5,814 bases of DNA from Candidatus Levyibacteriota bacterium. Lineage in GTDB: Bacteria > Patescibacteriota > Microgenomatia > Levybacterales > UBA12049. Positions 4,910 through 5,814 of this stretch are shown piece by piece. The stretch is from positions 1-5,814 of the forward strand of contig JACPTT010000074.1 of NCBI GenBank assembly GCA_016192645.1, given 5' to 3'. Every line of letters starts with the position of its first letter. Positions within the stretch are counted from its first letter, which is position 1. Both the position numbers and the translations under genes were made by a program. Below the pieces are notes generated by a model. It did no database searches. It saw only the letters and a program-made list of their open reading frames with translations, and had not been told where the DNA came from.

Positions 4910-5814
4910 AAAACCAACGCTTCTTTCTTGAACTGCTCTCCTCTGTCTTTATAGTTTTTGAACATATCAAAACTCGCGCAGGCAGGAGACAACAACACCA
5001 CATCTCCCGCTTCTGTTAGTTCTTTTGCTTTTCTAACTATTGACCGCATATCTTTTAATCCCTCAATAATTTTTAATTTTTCATTTTTAATCGCGAAGCG
5101 ACAAGCTTTGGTTATTTTTAATTTGATTTTTGGCCACTCCACTCCGATCCCTATAATCGTCTTTATATTTTTTGTTTCTGAGATGATGCGACCGAGCTCG
5201 GTAAAGTCCGAACCCTTACTTGATCCGCCAAGAATCAGAATTTCCGGATTTTTGAATGCTTGGATTGCCGCAATTGCAGTTTCCGGAGTCGTCGAAAAAG
5301 AGTCGTCATAGTATCTAACGCCCCCAACCTCCCTAACCAATTCTAATCTATGCGGAAGGCCCTTAAATGTCTTTAGAACCGAAACGATATTTCTCTTTGA
5401 AACTCCCGCAAGGGTCGCCGCCATCACCGCCGCGCGAACATTTTCTAAATTATGCGCTCCCGGAAGAAGAATATCCTTAATCCCAATTATTTCTATATCT
5501 TTTGTGCGCAAGGAGCCCACAAAATTTTCGCTGTTCGCATGGCGAGCAGTCTGCGAGTGCGGAACAAGAAAATTTTTGTGGGCGACTTCAGCGCCCCTCA
5601 CAATAATCTTCTTTCCTCGCACAAAACATCCTTCCGCAATTCCCTCCCGGCTCACCCAAAAAACCTTTCCTTTTATTTCTGTGTCCGATTCTCGGCTTGC
5701 CGGATAATCTTTGTTGAGAATCGCAAAGTCTGACGCGGTTTGAAAACGAAGGAGATTTCTTTTTGCCTCAACATATTCATACACATCTTTGTGGTAATCC
5801 AAATGCTCACTGGT
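4906..5814 (-). CDS. murD: UDP-N-acetylmuramoylalanine--D-glutamate ligase, C-terminal part
   Basis: Cytoplasmic peptidoglycan-precursor ligase that adds D-Glu to UDP-MurNAc-L-Ala with ATP. The N-terminal part lies beyond the window edge. The TTG at 5802 is an internal Leu in the conserved EHLDYH motif, not a start. Counted from the edge, motifs are GAHNLEN (119-125), HRLE (155-158), DDSFSTTPET (170-179), GGSSKG (196-201) and LSPACASFD..F (275-285) with RG at 291-292, all typical of MurD. Two segments look extra. Residues 78-100 are encoded exactly by a 69-base palindrome (5515-5583). Residues 238-249 come from AT-rich repeat-like DNA near 5068-5103. Neither interrupts a motif, so the enzyme is probably functional. 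The stop overlaps the start of the next gene. Confidence 0.93.
   Translation of the reverse strand, partial: TSEHLDYHKDVYEYVEAKRNLLRFQTASDFAILNKDYPASRESDTEIKGKVFWVSREGIAEGCFVRGKKIIVRGAEVAHKNFLVPHSQTARHANSENFVGSLRTKDIEIIGIKDILLPGAHNLENVRAAVMAATLAGVSKRNIVSVLKTFKGLPHRLELVREVGGVRYYDDSFSTTPETAIAAIQAFKNPEILILGGSSKGSDFTELGRIISETKNIKTIIGIGVEWPKIKLKITKACRFAIKNEKLKIIEGLKDMRSIVRKAKELTEAGDVVLLSPACASFDMFKNYKDRGEQFKKEALVL
5515..5583. repeat. 69-base palindromic element inserted in frame in murD
   Basis: Outer arms GCCCACAAAATTTTC (5515-5529) and GAAAATTTTTGTGGGC (5568-5583) pair fully except for one extra base. Inside, GTTCGCA (5533-5539) pairs with TGCGGAAC (5558-5565) with one bulged base, and GCAG-T-CTGC (5546-5554) forms the centre. 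The length is a multiple of three, and it adds 23 residues (MurD 78-100) just before the conserved LPGAHN segment without breaking the frame. This resembles palindromic elements that sit inside proteins in Rickettsia, but no sequence relation to those is claimed. Confidence 0.8.

Noticed and set aside
1..5814. CRISPR array, tRNA or rRNA genes, insertion sequence
   Set aside because: No regularly spaced repeats, no cloverleaf with a CCA-type end, no rRNA-like segment and no transposase-like ORF were seen on either strand.

Overview
The window looks like part of a small, compact, AT-rich bacterial genome. The tryptophanyl-tRNA synthetase and MurD sequences, the tight gene spacing and the short palindromic repeats inside coding genes suggest a Candidate Phyla Radiation (Patescibacteria)-type bacterium. 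That placement is an inference from sequence style, not a proven assignment. Standard code is used throughout: no in-frame UGA is read as sense.

Layout. On the + strand, 1-438 is the 3' end of an alpha/beta hydrolase. Everything else reads on the - strand. From the right edge the order is murD (5' end outside the window), a nucleotidyltransferase-fold gene joined to it by an ATGA overlap, then a 470-base gap. The gap holds a strong sigma70-type promoter (-35 TTGACA, 17-base spacer, -10 TATACT) and a long structured leader that I read as a T-box riboswitch: a T-box core with TGGC bulge, an antiterminator, and a competing 18-bp terminator with a T7 tract. Downstream come two adjacent genes, both resembling the DIT1/PvcA isocyanide (isonitrile) synthase family, and then trpS. 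trpS ends one base from the stop codon of the convergent hydrolase.

How it works together. The T-box, the two PvcA-like genes and trpS are spaced 9 and 11 bases apart and look like one operon. The TGGC bulge predicts a tRNA with G at the discriminator position, which fits tRNA-Trp and the trpS at the end of the operon. Some known PvcA-family enzymes use L-tryptophan. The most interesting reading is therefore a tRNA-Trp-sensing operon that pairs tryptophan charging with two divergent isocyanide-synthase-like proteins. Substrate and activity are unproven, and the specifier codon could not be assigned firmly.

Oddities. The first PvcA-like gene has its well-placed ATG and ribosome binding site in a different frame from its body. 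A single +1 shift just after a 7-bp hairpin restores a 362-residue protein, almost the same length as its 363-residue neighbour. A 69-base palindrome adds 23 residues in frame to MurD. A second short palindromic repeat adds about 7 residues to TrpS. A repeat-built hairpin also sits inside the T-box antiterminator.
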